Shown here: one piece after another, positions 1 through 14,600 of the stretch
Position numbering within the stretch: the stretch's first letter is position 1
Layout: each line of letters begins with the position of its first letter
From: Aspidiotus rigidus
Lineage: Eukaryota; Arthropoda; Insecta; Hemiptera; Diaspididae
Reading direction: 5' to 3'
DNA: 64,000 nt
NCBI GenBank assembly: GCA_035079385.1
Contig: JAVHKY010000015.1
Location: 5,766,001 to 5,830,000 of the forward strand
The notes under the pieces: generated by a model
What the model saw: the letters and a program-made list of their open reading frames with translations, nothing else
What the model was told of the DNA's origin: nothing
Database searches by the model: none
Made by a program: the position numbers and the translations under genes

Positions 1-394
1 GTACATACACCAAAATGTTTATGACGATATCTTTATTACCTGTACACTAAACCTGACAGCGGTGTAATACATTTTCTTCACATTTCCTGTACTTTCAAAG
101 CGCTCTAACTCCGTGAAAATGATCGTAACGAAAATCTTTATAGGAACCATTTTTGAAGAACAATGTAAGCAGAATATTTTCGGTCTCTTGATATTTTCTT
201 CAAAAGTACATATTTAGCGAGAAAATTGAGAAAAACTGATTTCGGTTCCACATTTTGATCCCCCCCCCACAAAGGGATATGGGGCTGGGGCCATGGTTTT
301 TTGGTATTACTTGGGATCATGCTTAAGAACTTCCATCAATAAAATTTTGGGTAGCAATTATTTCCTTAGTGGTCACCCTTTTGACCGGATAATG
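1..394. other. No gene recognised (window edge)
   Basis: AT-rich sequence with a C-run near 260-268. Short open frames here have no recognisable motif. It lies beyond the decayed 3' side of the PLE fragment that follows. Confidence 0.5.
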
Positions 395-1500
395 ACTGTA
401 CTACAAGTCCAGAAAATTTATCGGGGAAGCACCAACTTCCAGAGTAAATTTGATGGAAGGGTATATGCTATTTAAAATAAGCGAGAAACTCACTGAGGAG
501 GTCCGCAGGACCGGTCCACGCGCACAATATGTCATCCACGTACCTATGCCAATAGAAAACGTGATTCAAAAACTCCTGGCCCGAAGAAAACAGGTCAAGC
601 TCAAATTTGGAGATAAAGACCTCCGAAATGAGAGAACCCAAGGGGAAACCAATAGGGATCCCTACCTCTTCAGGAAACTCAGAAAATTTACTATCAAAGT
701 TGCAAAAATTAGGTGACCAACAGGTGTTCAAAAGGTCGAAAAATTCGTCAAATTCAGTATCAGATTTCACAAGCAATTTTCGTACCTGTTGCATAGTAGT
801 GGCCTTGGGGATATTGAGAAAAAGCCCAACGACATCAAACGAGCATAAAATTGAACCGGGGGGAAGGTATGTGTCCATCAATTTTGTAGCCAGGACACTC
901 GAATTCTTAACTGAATAGGGAGACTCCAACTCCACACGAGCTTTGAACCATCTATCCAGGAACTTAGCGAGGGAGTAGATAGGGGAGCAACTGGCCGCAT
1001 CGGCACATATTCTTTGTGTACCTTAGGCAATCCATAAAGGAGGGGAGGAACTGGATTCGGTTCCAAAGTGTCTTTCTTTAATGAAGGGCTCTTAGTGATG
1101 ACCTCACTACCATTAATAAGTTTCCTAGCTTCTTTAACGAATTTTGGAAAATCAAACCTTGGCTTCACATTGGCCAAGCACATCCTAAACCTTGGAGACG
1201 TAGGAAGCCTTGTCCATAACTACGACAGCATTCCCTTTGTCAGCTTTAGTAATAACTATCCTTTCCTCCTTAATCTTCCTCCTCAAACCTATGATCAATT
1301 CACTACCTGCATCGTTTATGCGAGGGAGGGGGTATTACGAACCATTTCGGCACATTTTTTCTGGGTATTTACACCAGGGCCGATTTTTACTGCTAAATCA
1401 GCCACAACGTTTGCTAAAGTCTCCTGAATTTTTAGAGGGGGAGCCCGAATTTCAATCCCTTCTCCAGGAGTGTCAGCTCATCACGGTTAAACTCAATTAG
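395..1500 (-). pseudogene. Penelope-like element fragment, RT domain (decayed)
   Basis: Minus-strand remnant of a PLE reverse transcriptase. Read from 1500 downward it shows the N-terminal block with LLEKGLKFGLP, then PVPPLLYGLPKVHK, motif A CSFDVVGLF (catalytic Asp present), motif B GIPIGFPLGSLIS and motif C YVDD near 545. After 468 the frame shifts and continues as YPSIKFTLEVG and NFLDL to about 400. Frameshifts near 468, 935 and 1430 make it non-coding. The GIY-YIG endonuclease end is missing. It lies downstream of the transporter gene in the same orientation. Family assignment rests on the PLE-type LPKVHK, SFD and YVDD spacing and on close similarity to the better copies in this window. 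Confidence 0.88.
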
Positions 1501-3007
1501 TTACGAAGTAATATATAGTCAATGACAATAGACCCTAATGGAAGGGAAAGAGAACACAAGTTTGTGCTGCTATGCAATGCAATAATGAAGAACATGAATA
1601 CTCGTCATTGACGTTGCCAAATCAATCTCTTCAGCGCATGTTTCACAAAACACGTTTGTTTTGAACTTGCAAGGTACTTGTGAAAACTTCCCTGTTGGAA
1701 TCGTAGACCCATTTCTTTGACATTAAACTGACGTGCTACAAGTGAGATTTTGACCACTATGTGGCTTAGCTTTCTCTAAAAGTCAATCCATAAAGCGCTT
1801 ATGCTTCACAAATATTGCAAAAAAAAAAAAAAAACGGCTTAGGTTGCTGTTTTCATAAGCTTCGGCTTTCCATCAGCCTCGCTGGCGCATAACTGTCCAC
1901 TGTTGGGTAACTAGTGCATTCTACAGATATGAAAATAACTTGATCTACTCTTTTTTCTCTCCTCTAATTTTTTCCCCAATTTTACAGCTCATCCTCTATT
2001 CAGCAAATGTATAATAATCTAGATAATATTCAATTTAAAATCTCTTGATTTGCTGCACTTCAAACATAAAATTTTAGAGAGCTCTCTTGCTCTGTATACT
2101 ATATTGTCCTATACTCTTCATGAAAAAATTTTTTTGTCGTATAAGTTTGTTCTGTATTGACTTGAATAATTTGTCATCTCCTAATTATCAATTGTCACAT
2201 GAGAACAAAACGGGATGATAAATCATGACAAGACGTGGTATTGTATTTCCTCATGACGTTGGTATAGTCCGGAATGATTTTAAAATTAGGTAGTTGTCAC
2301 ACCTGACGCTTTTCTCAAATTTCAAATTATAATATGGTACCTATCAAGCGTAGTAGCTTGCGAATAAGTTTGAAACCACTAAGCAAAATTTCTTTTCTCA
2401 AATATAATTGCACATCAAGAAAGACAATTTTTCACTTATATATGTACGAGATTATTCATTAAAATCACAAAAGTTTGAAAACGTCAAAGTTAATTTTTGC
2501 GAAAGAGAGAGAAAAAAAAAAAGGAATAACTTAAGAAGAAATGCAAATAGTTGCAATATTCAAAATAAATAGATACGAAAACTTAAATCGTTTAAATATT
2601 GATAAAATTATGCACGCTTGGTGCTAATTCGTTTGAATATAAAATAATAATAAAAATATACCCATACTAAGATAAAAAAAAAAAAAAAACAAACAAGAAG
2701 ATACGATTTGAGTCATTGTGAATAAAAGAACGATAAAAATGTGAAGAAGAGAGGAAACATAATATGGGAAGAAGAAAGAACGATTCTTATTTTAAAAAGT
2801 ATATAGGCCTAGTAGCTGTTTTACGGTAAATTATGGAGCGAGGGCTGTATTTCCTGATTTCAGAAGTAGGTACTTATTTTCAGTTTACTGAACGTCAAGT
2901 AAAGTAAATTTGCTTATATTAAATATAACGTTCCTTGAAGGATTCGTTTATGATAAAAAAAAAAAAAAGATTTATAATTTTGAATTTCAAGTTTCAGGTT
3001 ATATCGG
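1501..3007. other. 3' flank of the transporter gene; no gene recognised
   Basis: AT-rich sequence with A-runs near 1820, 2510, 2670 and 2955. It must include the 3' UTR of the minus-strand gene ending at 3008. I could not identify a convincing AATAAA-type polyadenylation signal on the minus strand, so the transcript end is not placed. Confidence 0.5.
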
Positions 3008-3252
3008 TTATTCGTGAGACGAATACAACTTTATGATATCTTGGATACTTGCATAGGTTCCGCTAACTGTGGCAAACAAAGAGAGAATCATGATTATCAC
3101 ATTTTTTGTTGTTCTCCAATGGGTCTGATCCTCCTCCCAGTACGTGACCGTCTCAACAACAGCCGGAATAAAGAGACCAAGTGTAGCCAAGCAAAGAGCT
3201 CCAACCAACGAGATAAACGGTCCAAGTTTGGGAATGGCTACGGCGACTACAA
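3008..3252 (-). CDS. SLC36-type transporter, exon 9 (3' terminal coding exon)
   Basis: Acceptor ttttacag ends at 3253. The exon starts with TT, completing a Val codon split with exon 8. It encodes residues 391-471: VVAVAIPKLGPFISLVGA, then a membrane helix with GALCLATLGLFIPAVVE, a hydrophilic loop YWEEDQTHWRTTKN, and a last helix ending SIQDIIKLYSSHE before TAA at 3008-3010. The final two helices match the usual SLC36 C-terminus. Confidence 0.95.
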
Positions 3253-6200
3253 CTGTAAAAGAAGATCATTAGGATTAAATATTTACGCTTTACATGTGAA
3301 TCGCCAAATAAACAATATTGTAAAAAAATGAAATAGAATCGATCGAATGAATTTGGAATGTTTGGAAACTGTTATAGGTGTCTTCTAATGTAGGTTGGAA
3401 ACATTATGAACATTTATAATAAACAATTTTGTTTAACGTCAGTAGAAGTATGGATCTGAGGAATATCCAACAAAAAAAATCATTGTTCCCAATCACTGGT
3501 GATGGGTCAATGTTTCATAATTATTTATAATTTTGTTGGTACAGTTTTACCTAGACAAGATAGAAGTTACTCGTGAAAATGCATGCCACAAAAAGAATTT
3601 TCGTTCTACTAAGATATAATTATGTCAAGAAAATCAAATCACGATACTTATTCCAAAACGAATGACTAAAAATTCTTTTCTGGTTTCGATTTTTCCAAGG
3701 ATCCATCACCCGAAACCTCAAATGATAAATTAAACAATATTACGAATTTCATTTATTAAACAATTCCCAAAATGATGTAAAATTTGAACTGTCCGCAGAA
3801 GTATCTACAAAGAAAGAAAAAAGTTTTCGATCGTTCTTTTTCTTTCTTTTCCTATAGATTTTTAATGAATTTTACTAGTCTAATGGAGCCAAAGTCATTT
3901 TAGAAATGAAAAACTCTAAAAATTTTTTGAATTCGAAAACCAAGTAAATTTCTTGATGCTCCAAAAAGGTGGAGAATTCATAGTTTTTCGTAAAATGTAA
4001 TTACTTCGTCAACTTGAGAACATTCTGAAAATACTACCTGCCAAAAATTATATGTTATTATCCTGTAAATAAAATACTTCAATAACTTCTTTGAATTTCA
4101 TAAGTCACAGTCTTACAGAAAACCGGTCGCCTCGTATCTGCGATTCTTGCAACCGTTTTCAATCTTATTCAGATAGCGTATTTTATGTATAAATACATGA
4201 TTTTCATCCACAAATAATTTACCTGTTCCCATGATCATGCTTCCTCTCATTAAGTAGTACATAAGGTTCTCATTTTTTGTGCTCACATATGGGTTGATAC
4301 GTTTCCACATAATTTCCGAAGGTACGCAAAACTGGAGTCCGTAAGTAAACAAAATAGACAAAGCAACAACTAATTTAACAATCTCCGAGAGTCTGTAAGA
4401 AAAAGAAAATAATTTCACTAAAATCAGTACCGTACGTAAGAGTGCATCACAAAAATATTAAATATTTTCTCATGGACGACGATGAAAGTTACCACGAGAT
4501 ATAAGAATTTGATCGAAGTAACATAATACGTAGTAGCAGGGATAAGAAGCGAATCACGCTTAGGCTTTGAAGTTTTTCTCTTCGTCTCAGTAAATTCCCT
4601 CCGCTCATCTTCGGGTTTTTGCTTCCATAATCAGCTTTGAAGCACTTGGTTATTGCCTAAATTTTTCAACGTTGTACTTGTAATAATTTTGCTTGGGGGT
4701 GTGACTAACCGGCTCCGAAACGATAAAAATCGTGACTCTAGAGCGCTATGAAACGACTTTGGAGACTTGGAACGGTTCTGACTTAAGAAATTTGTACAAA
4801 AATCCGTTTTTAAGAAACAGACAATCAGCGTCTCCTTTCTGACTGTAACAGCGAGTGACTGAATCTTCATCCGCTTAAAAGCCACTTCTATACTCAGTCG
4901 ATTCGAAGTACGAAATACCAGAGTATTGTAGCCAACCAAAACTTAAAACGTTGTAGTCAAAAGCCAGCTGTATTTGTCTTATTTTTTTAAAGCCAAAAGT
5001 CGAAAGCTAAGGCCAGAGCTATATTTTTCAAGGTTTTGGACAGTTAGGTTTGTTTAGACGTTGGAGTGAAAGTTAGTCAGCTAAAGATATTGTAAAGTAC
5101 CACAAATGGTTTTGTGGTTGTTTTTGATCGCTTGAGTGGGGGGTGGAAGAACGAAGAGGTGAGATTTGAGGGCAGGAGAAAAAATGGTTAGCTGTTGAAT
5201 TATTTTGTTGGCAGTAGGGGTAAGGCAGAGGGGTTACGATGGGGGGAAGGTTAGTCATGTGGGAGTGTGTAATTTTTGTGTGGCCTATTCTTAGACGAGA
5301 ATTCTCGTCTAGTGTTCTTAATTGACGATGACCAGCGAACGGGGAGTTGATCAACAGCGTCATCTTCAGAGAGGCCAATGTGCCCGGAGATCCATATGAA
5401 AATTATTTGGTAATTGAGTCTAGAGTGTACACAAAGAGTGAAGAGAATGTACGTTTTAGGTTTGGGTTAGAGTTGTATGAGTCTATAAGGAGGAGGGGAG
5501 GGGGAAGAGTTGCCGTTTCGGGGTAATTTGAAGAAAAGGGAGAGGCAGGTGAATATACCCGTAAGTTCGGCTGTAAATATGGATGCTATGATGCGGATGC
5601 GTTCTGAAACATAATATTTCGCCGCCGACCTAGTATGCTTAAGCTGCTTTATTGGATGTTTTGCACCCGCCTGAGGGGCAAAGTGTGTAGGGAAGATATT
5701 ATTCTTAAATTGATTTTTGATGTTATTTGAATTTGTTAAATATTAAATTTTGATCAAAAATTAATTATTACTTAAATATTTAATAGTATTTATTTTTTTA
5801 TCACTTATTATTATTATTATTTTTTTTTTTTCAAGTCACTTGAATATGAAGTATTAATTTTTTAAATTAAATAATATTTCAATAAAATATTGAAATTTCA
5901 AGAAATCAATGATTTTGAAATTATGAATATCCTATTTTCTTTTCAATAAAAATATCAATTCATTTTTAATACTTGATGATAGTTTTAATTTTTTAGTAAA
6001 ACCATTAAATTAAAAAATTAACTATAGAGATTTAAAATTTAATTTTAATACATATGTACATATTGCCCGTCAATTAAAAATTATTGAATAAGTCAAAACA
6101 TAATTAATTGATTTGGCGATATTAATTTATTAAAGGAACCTGTTTATCACATTTTATTGATTTCATTTGAATTATCATTTTTATTATAATTCATCAAATT

Positions 6201-8548
6201 AAATAATAATTATTAATTGTAAGTTCTTATTAATAAATTTTATTAAATTTTAAATATAAAAGTTTAATTAAAATATTTTTTTTTTTTGAAAATTTTATTG
6301 ATTAAAATATTTTTTATTTTGATTTAGTTTCTTTAATATTATTTTATTTATTGATTTTATTAATTTTACTTATAGTTTTTTTTTTAATAAATTTATAAAA
6401 GTATTAATTACTTTTTTTTATTTGATTTTAATTTATTTTGTAATAATTAAATTTGTTTAATTTATTAAATAAAATACTAAAAAATCTAATTTAATTAATA
6501 TTATTACAGTTCGAATATCTTTACAATCATAATAATTATTACTATAAATTATCAACCTAATTAATTCATAAAAATAAACTTTAGTTACAGTTGGAGTAGG
6601 TATATTTTATTTTTCGATATTTAAATTTTTGAAATTTTAAATGAATTGAATATTATTATTTAATAATTAGGTTTTTCGGATTTGGGGATTTCTGTGAGAT
6701 CGAGACGTATTTTAGATTGCGGGAAAGGTTAAATGTACGGGTTGTAGAGGATTTGCTATGAGCACTTTATTAAGAAGGTGATTGAATTAAAGGCAAATAT
6801 GTTTGATGGAGGCTTGGTTGTTGTGGAAGAGAAGGGTTCATTCATAAATTGGAAGTTGCGGAAATTGGAAGACAGAGGATAAAAAGTTGGAGTTTAGGGT
6901 GAGTCTACGAAAGTGGGGGGGTAGATTTTTAGGCACAGTTTGAGGCTGGTACGATAAGCTCTGAGGCCAATTCTGAGACAGGAGGTTTGGTTGAGGTCGA
7001 GTAAGGCGAGGACAGTTTTGTTGGCTGAGTCATAAATCGGGAACTGTAAACCACTTATGAGCGGATGAAGCTTTTCTATGGTTGGGGGAGTAACTTTCTG
7101 TTACTGCTTTTTGAGAAGTATAGGATATGAATTCTAAAATGTTTGAAGCGCGTGTGCCTTTGGCTTTGAGAGATTTAAAGCGGGGAGCCCAGGTAAGTTT
7201 TTGATCTAAATGTATGCCAAGGAGTTTGCCGCAGTTATGTGATAGAATTTTGAAGTAGGTTTTTTTTTTGAAAATAATTGAATAGGTTTGCGAGGAAAAA
7301 ATCTGAATCCGTTAGCAGTGATTGAGTTGAGGGTTTTCTGGAGGAGTCGACGGGCTCTTTTGGGGGGTTAAGACGCTGCATGAGGAGAGGGTTCACATAG
7401 AAAAGTAAAACACTGAAAACGATTCCGTTCTAGACCGGGAGAAGAGAGGTTATGTAACGGATTCTTACTGAAGGACTTCTGTCGTTCAGAAAAATTTTCG
7501 GGATTAAAGAGTTTTTTATACGTGCAAGGAGAGATAAAATTCTTCTCATTTCAGTTTCAAGGATATTTGGAAGGTGGCCTCAGAAACCAATTTCGTGAAG
7601 TTTGGTACAGAAAATGTGTCTAGACGCGAGGAAAGGTCTCTTGGAGGTGGAAGAATATAGAGTATACGGGAGAGAATGTTGTAGAAGTCTTTTGTTGAGT
7701 ATTTCTTGGAATGATTTGCCAAAAACATTGAAGAGGGCTATGGGGCGGTATAAGGCAGAGAGGAGGAGGTCTGAGTTAGGTTATAATATAGGAAGGATGA
7801 TGACTGTTGTGTTTCGATGGTTTATAGAGCAGTATTTCCACAAAGTACAGCTAATCAATGATCAGGGTGCCTACCAAATTTAAAAATTCGAAATATCGGA
7901 CTTTTATTAGACCTTTTGTCGCAAATCTCCTAATTTAACAAGCAAAAAAACAGCCCTCTAGATCTCCTCAGTGAGTTCCTCGCATATTAATTGAACAAAC
8001 AATACCCTTCCATAAAATTTATGTTGGAAGTTAGCGGTTCCTCCAAGAACTTGTTGGATTTGATCATCTCGGTTAAAGACGGCATCCATGAGTTCGGTAT
8101 TTATGGAAAAATTTTCTGGCATAGCCAAATAAATGAAGATCATGTTCCATGTCTTTTATATTTTATCAGTCATCTTGAAATATTTCAGTCTAGGCTTCTA
8201 CTAGGTCAAGTGTTCGTGAGATATTATTCGTTTACCCCTTTACTTATCTTGGCGTCGTATAAGTCTTGTATGAGAAATATTTTGAGGTAATTGTGGGTGT
8301 TCTATATTTTGAGGTATCAACTTTTGTGGGGCGAACGATTCAAGTCTTCTATGAGAAATATGAGGTAGCGCGAACTCGCTCCTCTCGTTCGCCTCCTGTC
8401 TCGCTGTTGTATTGGAATGGTATGAGACAATTCAAGTCTAGGGGACTTGGAAAAATTTCGACTATCCAGCCATATATGATAGGAAGAGGGACTTGAGAAA
8501 ATTTTCTAATTATTAATTATATTAATTATTTAATTATATTAATTATTT

Positions 8549-8581
<33 letters not shown>

Positions 8582-8586
8582 TCTAT

Positions 8587-8633
<47 letters not shown>

Positions 8634-11600
8634 TCTATCTATTTATTTATTTATTTATTATTAATTATTATTATTACGCGGGGTGTACTCGCGAATTTCT
8701 GAATCACCCACGGGGTAGAGATTTGCACGGACGCACGGTCTCTCTTGAGGGGGGGGGGGAGGAGTGGTGTACTCGCGAGTTTCAAAATCGGGGTCCGGCG
8801 AGAGAAAAGACATGGAACATGTCAAAATAAAAAAATATATATTTTTAATTCTTGATTATTGATTTTTATTGAATATGTATTAAAATTAGAACTTTTATTC
8901 TCGATTATTGATTTTTATTGGACTGGTATCAAAATTAATGGACTTTTATTGACTTATTGGACCATTTTTGAAATAGTGAACTTTTATTGGACTTATCGAC
9001 CTGGTAGACACCCTGATGATGATGATGAGACTCAAATCGAGCAATACTGAATATCCTCTGTTTGATAAGATACGGTTAATTGATGACAATGTTACGATCA
9101 AACTTATCCAATAATTTCAGTGTCGACAGAGGTAAACGTAAAGTACGTTTCACGATCTTTACTCACTATAATTGCAAAAAGGAATACAAATAGTCTGAAA
9201 TTTTCTTGCTAAAAAAAAAGCACCGATTTATATTAATAGTAAAACTGAAGAGATAGAGTCCAAAGCGTAGGCCTGAACATACTCTTTGATATTTCATTAG
9301 AAGATGATGAAAAAAAAAAACAAAAAAAAGTATTCTATTTCTTTTTTGCGGGGAATGTTATCTAAATAATCGTATAATCGTGAAACATGACCACCTCCAG
9401 CAAAAAACACGCCCAAGTTGAAAGTTCTGAAGCCTCTAGCAAGAAACTAACATCATGAGGCACCACATTCCAAAAAGACTTTCGTCCCATTTTCTGGGCT
9501 CGTTTCCCCTTGCCAGCGTGAGCACGGCAGTTTTTCCATTCAAGTATCATGGTATTATTTGTGGTTCGTCTCTTGATTATTATTTCAAAAAAAAAAAAAA
9601 AAAGAGAATATTAACTCATAAGAAATGCTATAAAACTTTACCTTTTTAAATTAAGTTACTCAAAATGTTTAAAATGGATTAAAGCCTTTTTGGAATGTGG
9701 TGCCTTGAACGTTTCAATCTAGCTTAATAACATCACGCCCGCGGGCTGTTTTCTGGCCTCACATCTTCAGTTCAAAGATGAATTTTTCTAAATTTCCTTT
9801 TCTAGCTTAAAAATTGTAGGAAACTGATACGAATTCATGCGGGGTACGACAAAAGATGATAAAAATATGTATTCATTTTTATTTATTTTTTTTTATTTTT
9901 ACGAGCACTAGAGCTGCACGAGGGCTATTGGCTCGGCGTTACAAAAGTTATGAAAGTAATATTATAAACAACACATAAGAAAGGGAGGTTTTAAGGAAGT
10001 TGGTAGAGTAGGAAAAGTGAGGAAGGATAAGAGGATGGAATATAATGTCGAGTGTAACTGCTTCAGGTAATGGTGTGTAAAAGTTTACAATGTGTGTATG
10101 TAGAAGGTTGTAGAGGTATAGTCGATGTATGTGTTCAGATGTGAGCGTAAAAGTCAGTCTGTCTTAGGTAATGTAGGGTATTCGAAATGATGTCCTGGTT
10201 GTTTTTGAGTGCTTGGGTGAGTGAAGAGGGGGTATCCGAAGAAGAGCGAAGGGGTAAAAGTCTGGGGCATGAAAAAAAGTGTTCCACTGTTAATTTGTCT
10301 TTTTGACAGTGGGGACATGAGGGAGGGGTTAGGATGTAGGGACTGATGAAGTGGATGTGAGTAATTTTTGTGTGACCAATTCTGAGACGAGAGAGAATTA
10401 CTTCTTCTCTTCTTGTGTTTTGAATGGAGGATACCCAAGGAACCGGGGTTTTTTTGATACTGAGAAGTTTATTATTTGTTTGATTTTCCCAAAGAGTGTT
10501 CCATGATTGTGTGATGAGAGAACAATAGTAATTTTTGTAATCTAGGGTTGGTAGGGGTGAATTATCAGTTATTTGACTAAGGGAGGTAGCTTGTTTAGCG
10601 GCTTGATCAACTGCGTCGTGGTCGGGAAAATTGGTGTGTCCAGGGATCCATATGAAGATAATTTGAGTGTTGATTGTTTCCAAAGTGTGTAGTGTGAGAA
10701 AGATGCGTTGGATTATAGGGTTAGAGTTGTATGCGTCTGTAAGGGAGTGGAGTGAAGAAAGTGAGTCAGTGAGAATAATGAATTTACCGTTTGGGGGTAG
10801 TTGAGAGAGGTGGGAAAGGCAGGAAAAAATGGTTATCAGTTCGGCTGTAAAAATAGAGGCTATATTTTGGTTTATTGTGAATCTGAGTTTTCAGAAAAAA
10901 ATTTAAAATATAAAAGATGCTGCGTGTACATGGAGAAAGAGGAGAAACTGATTGAAAATTAGATTTGAAGAATATCCGTGTATTTTCAAAGTTTCGTCCT
11001 TTCTCCACTATTCACGACGATCCATAGACAAAAATTAAACAAATTTCTGATGATTAGACTACGTACTTTTAAAATAGCTTTGAAAATTGAACTTGGAAAT
11101 ATCCCATGTTTAAACTACCGGAATTCAACTCAAATAAAAACTGTCCGCGGTAATGGGAATGATAAGAAATTTTGTTTGAAATTTGATATTCATATTGCTG
11201 AATTAAGTTCACGCAGAACATATTTTACGCAGAGAAAAAAATTCGGTAGTCATTATTAAATTCTGGGGACAAGAACATAGTTCGCCGATGATTCTCATTT
11301 TTTCCCGCAGTGCACCTTATTGAGGTTTAAGCTTCCGAAGTTTGCTATTGTCCTCGTTCGGAAGTAGAACGTATAGACTCTGTTATGACTTCTCGACACG
11401 TAATATATATTCCACATTCCACGTATTTAGTCGAGAAGAACTGGACGAATTTCCACCTCAGATATTCTTCTATAAAGGGGATCAAGAACAACCTTCCCAA
11501 CCTCAATTTATAACTCCATTAGAGCGAAAACTCTAATCCACCCGTTGACCTAAAATAAATCCGATATCGTGTCTATCAACTTTGTCATTCGCTATCTACT

Positions 11601-14600
11601 CACATATCATGAGGTAGATTCAAGGTAACATTCGCCGCGGTATTGTCACCGAATTTCAAGTAACATACAAATCCTATGATGCTGTACATAGATACGATCA
11701 GAGTCATCGCGATACTAAGTACACCGAAATATCCTCGGAAATGATCCGGGTTCGCCATCGAATTCTCAACCGGCAGTACCTTGAAAAAAATACGTTAAAT
11801 ATCACCGTAATTAAAATAGGTATTTCAGAAAGGTCGAAGTACTAAAATATCGCTAGTAAAGGAATCGATAAACTTACGGTTCCGATTCCTTCCATTGCAA
11901 AAACAATCGTTGCGAAAAACATGGGTATCTCGGCGAGCGAAGTGAAATATTTTACGGAGGTAATGGGTGGAATGTCGCTAAGCGCGTAATAAAATGTTAC
12001 GGAAAGTCCGAATATGATAAAAACAGCTCCGAAAGCTGAGATTGGCACTAGGTACTTCAAGCGTCTTCCGATGCCCAAAGGTATAAGCGGTATAGACAGT
12101 AGAAGGATGTACAAACGGATATCGATGTCGACATGGAAATTAGTGTCGATCAACTGGAACACAAGAGAAGAACATATTAAAAACTAAGTAATACTTAAAA
12201 TACAGACGAACCAGTACCTACCGCTTTTCTAGGGCTTAAAAACAATAGGAGATTGCAGAATTTGACTTTTTGCTATGGTTCTTTTTCTCAGACGAAAAAT
12301 TTCTTTCTGTTCCCTTTGAATTGGGCTATACAATGGATCGTGAAACACAAAGATGATATACATTTGTTACTGATTCATTTTTCATTATTTTTTGTAATGA
12401 CTATAAGATTTTAGTCGGACACATGATCTAGGAAAGTTGAATTTTTTCTCAGCAGAAGAGGTATGACAGAACAAGACTGAATAAAGTTTGTGAGAAACAT
12501 TTATGTTCAAGATCCTTGATTAGTAGCTAGCAGAAGAAAGTATAGAGAAAGAAAATTATAAAAATATCAGTATTTCCTTATCGTTTTTTTGGAAATAGGC
12601 TGAATTTTATTGTTTGCTCCTTTTCTTCCTTTTTCGACTCACCTGCTTAAATGTTTCCGATATGAGCACGACGTAAACAGTGTTTCCCAAGAAATAAGTA
12701 GCGAATAATGCGCACGTCACAAAATGTCTGAAAAATAATAACGTATTTAGAATTAGAACATTGCTATGATGTGGTGCCGAAACGTCATCCTTAGGTCACA
12801 AAATGGACCGACCAGTGACCTTGACCAGTGAATAAATCGAAAATAACGTCACTTGAACTTCCACCTACACAGAAGACGAGTGACGATGGATATCTTGAAA
12901 AGACAGAAAATGAAGCAGTAGCATGCTTTCACCTATGGAAACTTGAAACTAGGGATCTGCATTCGTGGAACTTCGGGAAATGCGAGATCACCCTGGGTAG
13001 CGGCAGTATTTTCAGGTTCTAACTTTATTGGGAGGAAAGAAGAGAAGAGAGACGAAACTTCTTCTAAAGGATCTAGAATCTCAAACTGGAGTTATGACCA
13101 GTTTCCTTAATAAATACACTCGCCCAAAATGTTAGAAAAAATTCTACGACTCAACCAACTCAAAATATGGATGCTGTATAGGCCGGTCAACAACCATGGC
13201 ATTAGCCGAACTTTATATCCTTATCCATCAAAAAAACTCCAATAAATCAAGCCTATTTTCAGTTTTTTTCGATTTAGGAAACACTTTTCTGAGAGTTTGG
13301 AGACACCACATCCTCCTCACCCTCCACAAATATGGTTTCCGCGGGTCAAAGTCGCCAACTCCCCCTTTCTCGAATCAGGAGTCGGGAACCGGCTCAATCG
13401 TTTGTATTTTGTTTGTAGGAGTTTGTATTGAAGTTTTTTGTTTGCGGTACCCTTATTTTTAAACAAATCACAAAGGAAGGGGGTGGAGACATGCGAATCC
13501 CCCCTTTTCTCAATTTGGGGTTTGGAACCGGCTCAATCGTTTGTATTTCGCTTGTAGGGGTTTGTATTGAAGTTTTTTTGTTTGAACGAATCACAAGGGG
13601 GAGGAGGTGGGAGACATGCCAACCATCCTTCACCGGATTTCTCGGGGTTTCACCCGGAGGAGGGAATGATACCGTGAAGCTCGACTTTCGTCTTGAGTTG
13701 GCGGTGAGAGAACGATCAAGACCCGCGTTTGACAGAGGCAGGCGAATGATCCCTGGGTTCAACATGGTCGACTGAGGCCTCGTGTATGACCAAGGCGGGT
13801 GCTTCCGCAAAAACTCCTGTTGTTTCTCGCCAAGGAGAGAATGCTACCGGCGACTTCGTTTTCCATTACATGCTCGCGGTAAAAGATCGACTGAGTCCCC
13901 GTGTATGATCGAGGCAGGTGTTTCCGCGAAAACTCCTGTTGTTTATTGCCAAGAAGAGAATGCTACCGGCGACTTAGTTTTCCATTACATGCTCGCGGTA
14001 AGAGAACGATCAAAGCCCCGTGTTCGACAGAGGGCGGTTGCGAGAAAATTCTCATACGTTCACGCGAGGGAGGGAGTGATACCGTGAAGCTCGTCTTTCG
14101 TTATGAGCTCGCGGTGAGTGATTGAATAGGCCCCGTAATAGGACGGGCAAATTCACAAAAAATCTCGTTGTTTCACGCAAAGGTGGGAAGGTTACTCTAA
14201 AGTCTGTCTTCAGTCATGAGCTCCCGGTGGGAGATCGGGTAGGGCCCCCTGTTCAATAGAGGCGGGTGAATCTGTAAAATTTTGCGTGAAGACACTTGAA
14301 GGATCCAACACAGGTCCTTGATCGTTCTCTCATGGGAAGCTTAACAAATGACGGTCTCGGGATTATCCTTCTCTGCACTGGCTGACAAAACGAGAATTTT
14401 CTTGAATTCACCTGCTTAGATAAAACGGGGCTGTTGGAGTTCTCTCCTTGCGAGGTCATACTGGGAGGCGATCTACGCGATATGTTTTTCTCAATTTTAT
14501 TATATAGAAAGGTTTGGTTACATACACACGTAACGAATCGCGAAGTATTATCACAGACAGATCCTCCGCAGTATAATCGAATAAAATTTTTAGAATCACA

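Larger units (their letters stand above)
7863..9015. mobile_element. TIR-bounded DNA element of about 1.15 kb
   Basis: The left end CAGGGTGCCTACCA is mirrored by the right end TGGTAGACACCCTG (inverted CAGGGTGTCTACCA). Both ends are followed inward by similar ggacttttatt words. ATGAT flanks both ends and may be a 5-bp target duplication. The interior holds a PLE scrap and a TTTA microsatellite, so it is a non-autonomous, secondarily filled element. The superfamily is not determined. Confidence 0.62.

Noticed and set aside
4113..4222. Extension of the exon 8 open frame through GKLFVDENHVFIHK
   Set aside because: It lies beyond the donor gtaaat at 4222, and only splicing there restores the split Val codon with exon 9.
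9000..9030. CTGATGATGATG followed by gactc as a hammerhead candidate
   Set aside because: No stem II pairing and no GAAA; the sequence is the inverted terminal repeat CAGGGTGTCTACCA plus flanking ATGAT repeats.
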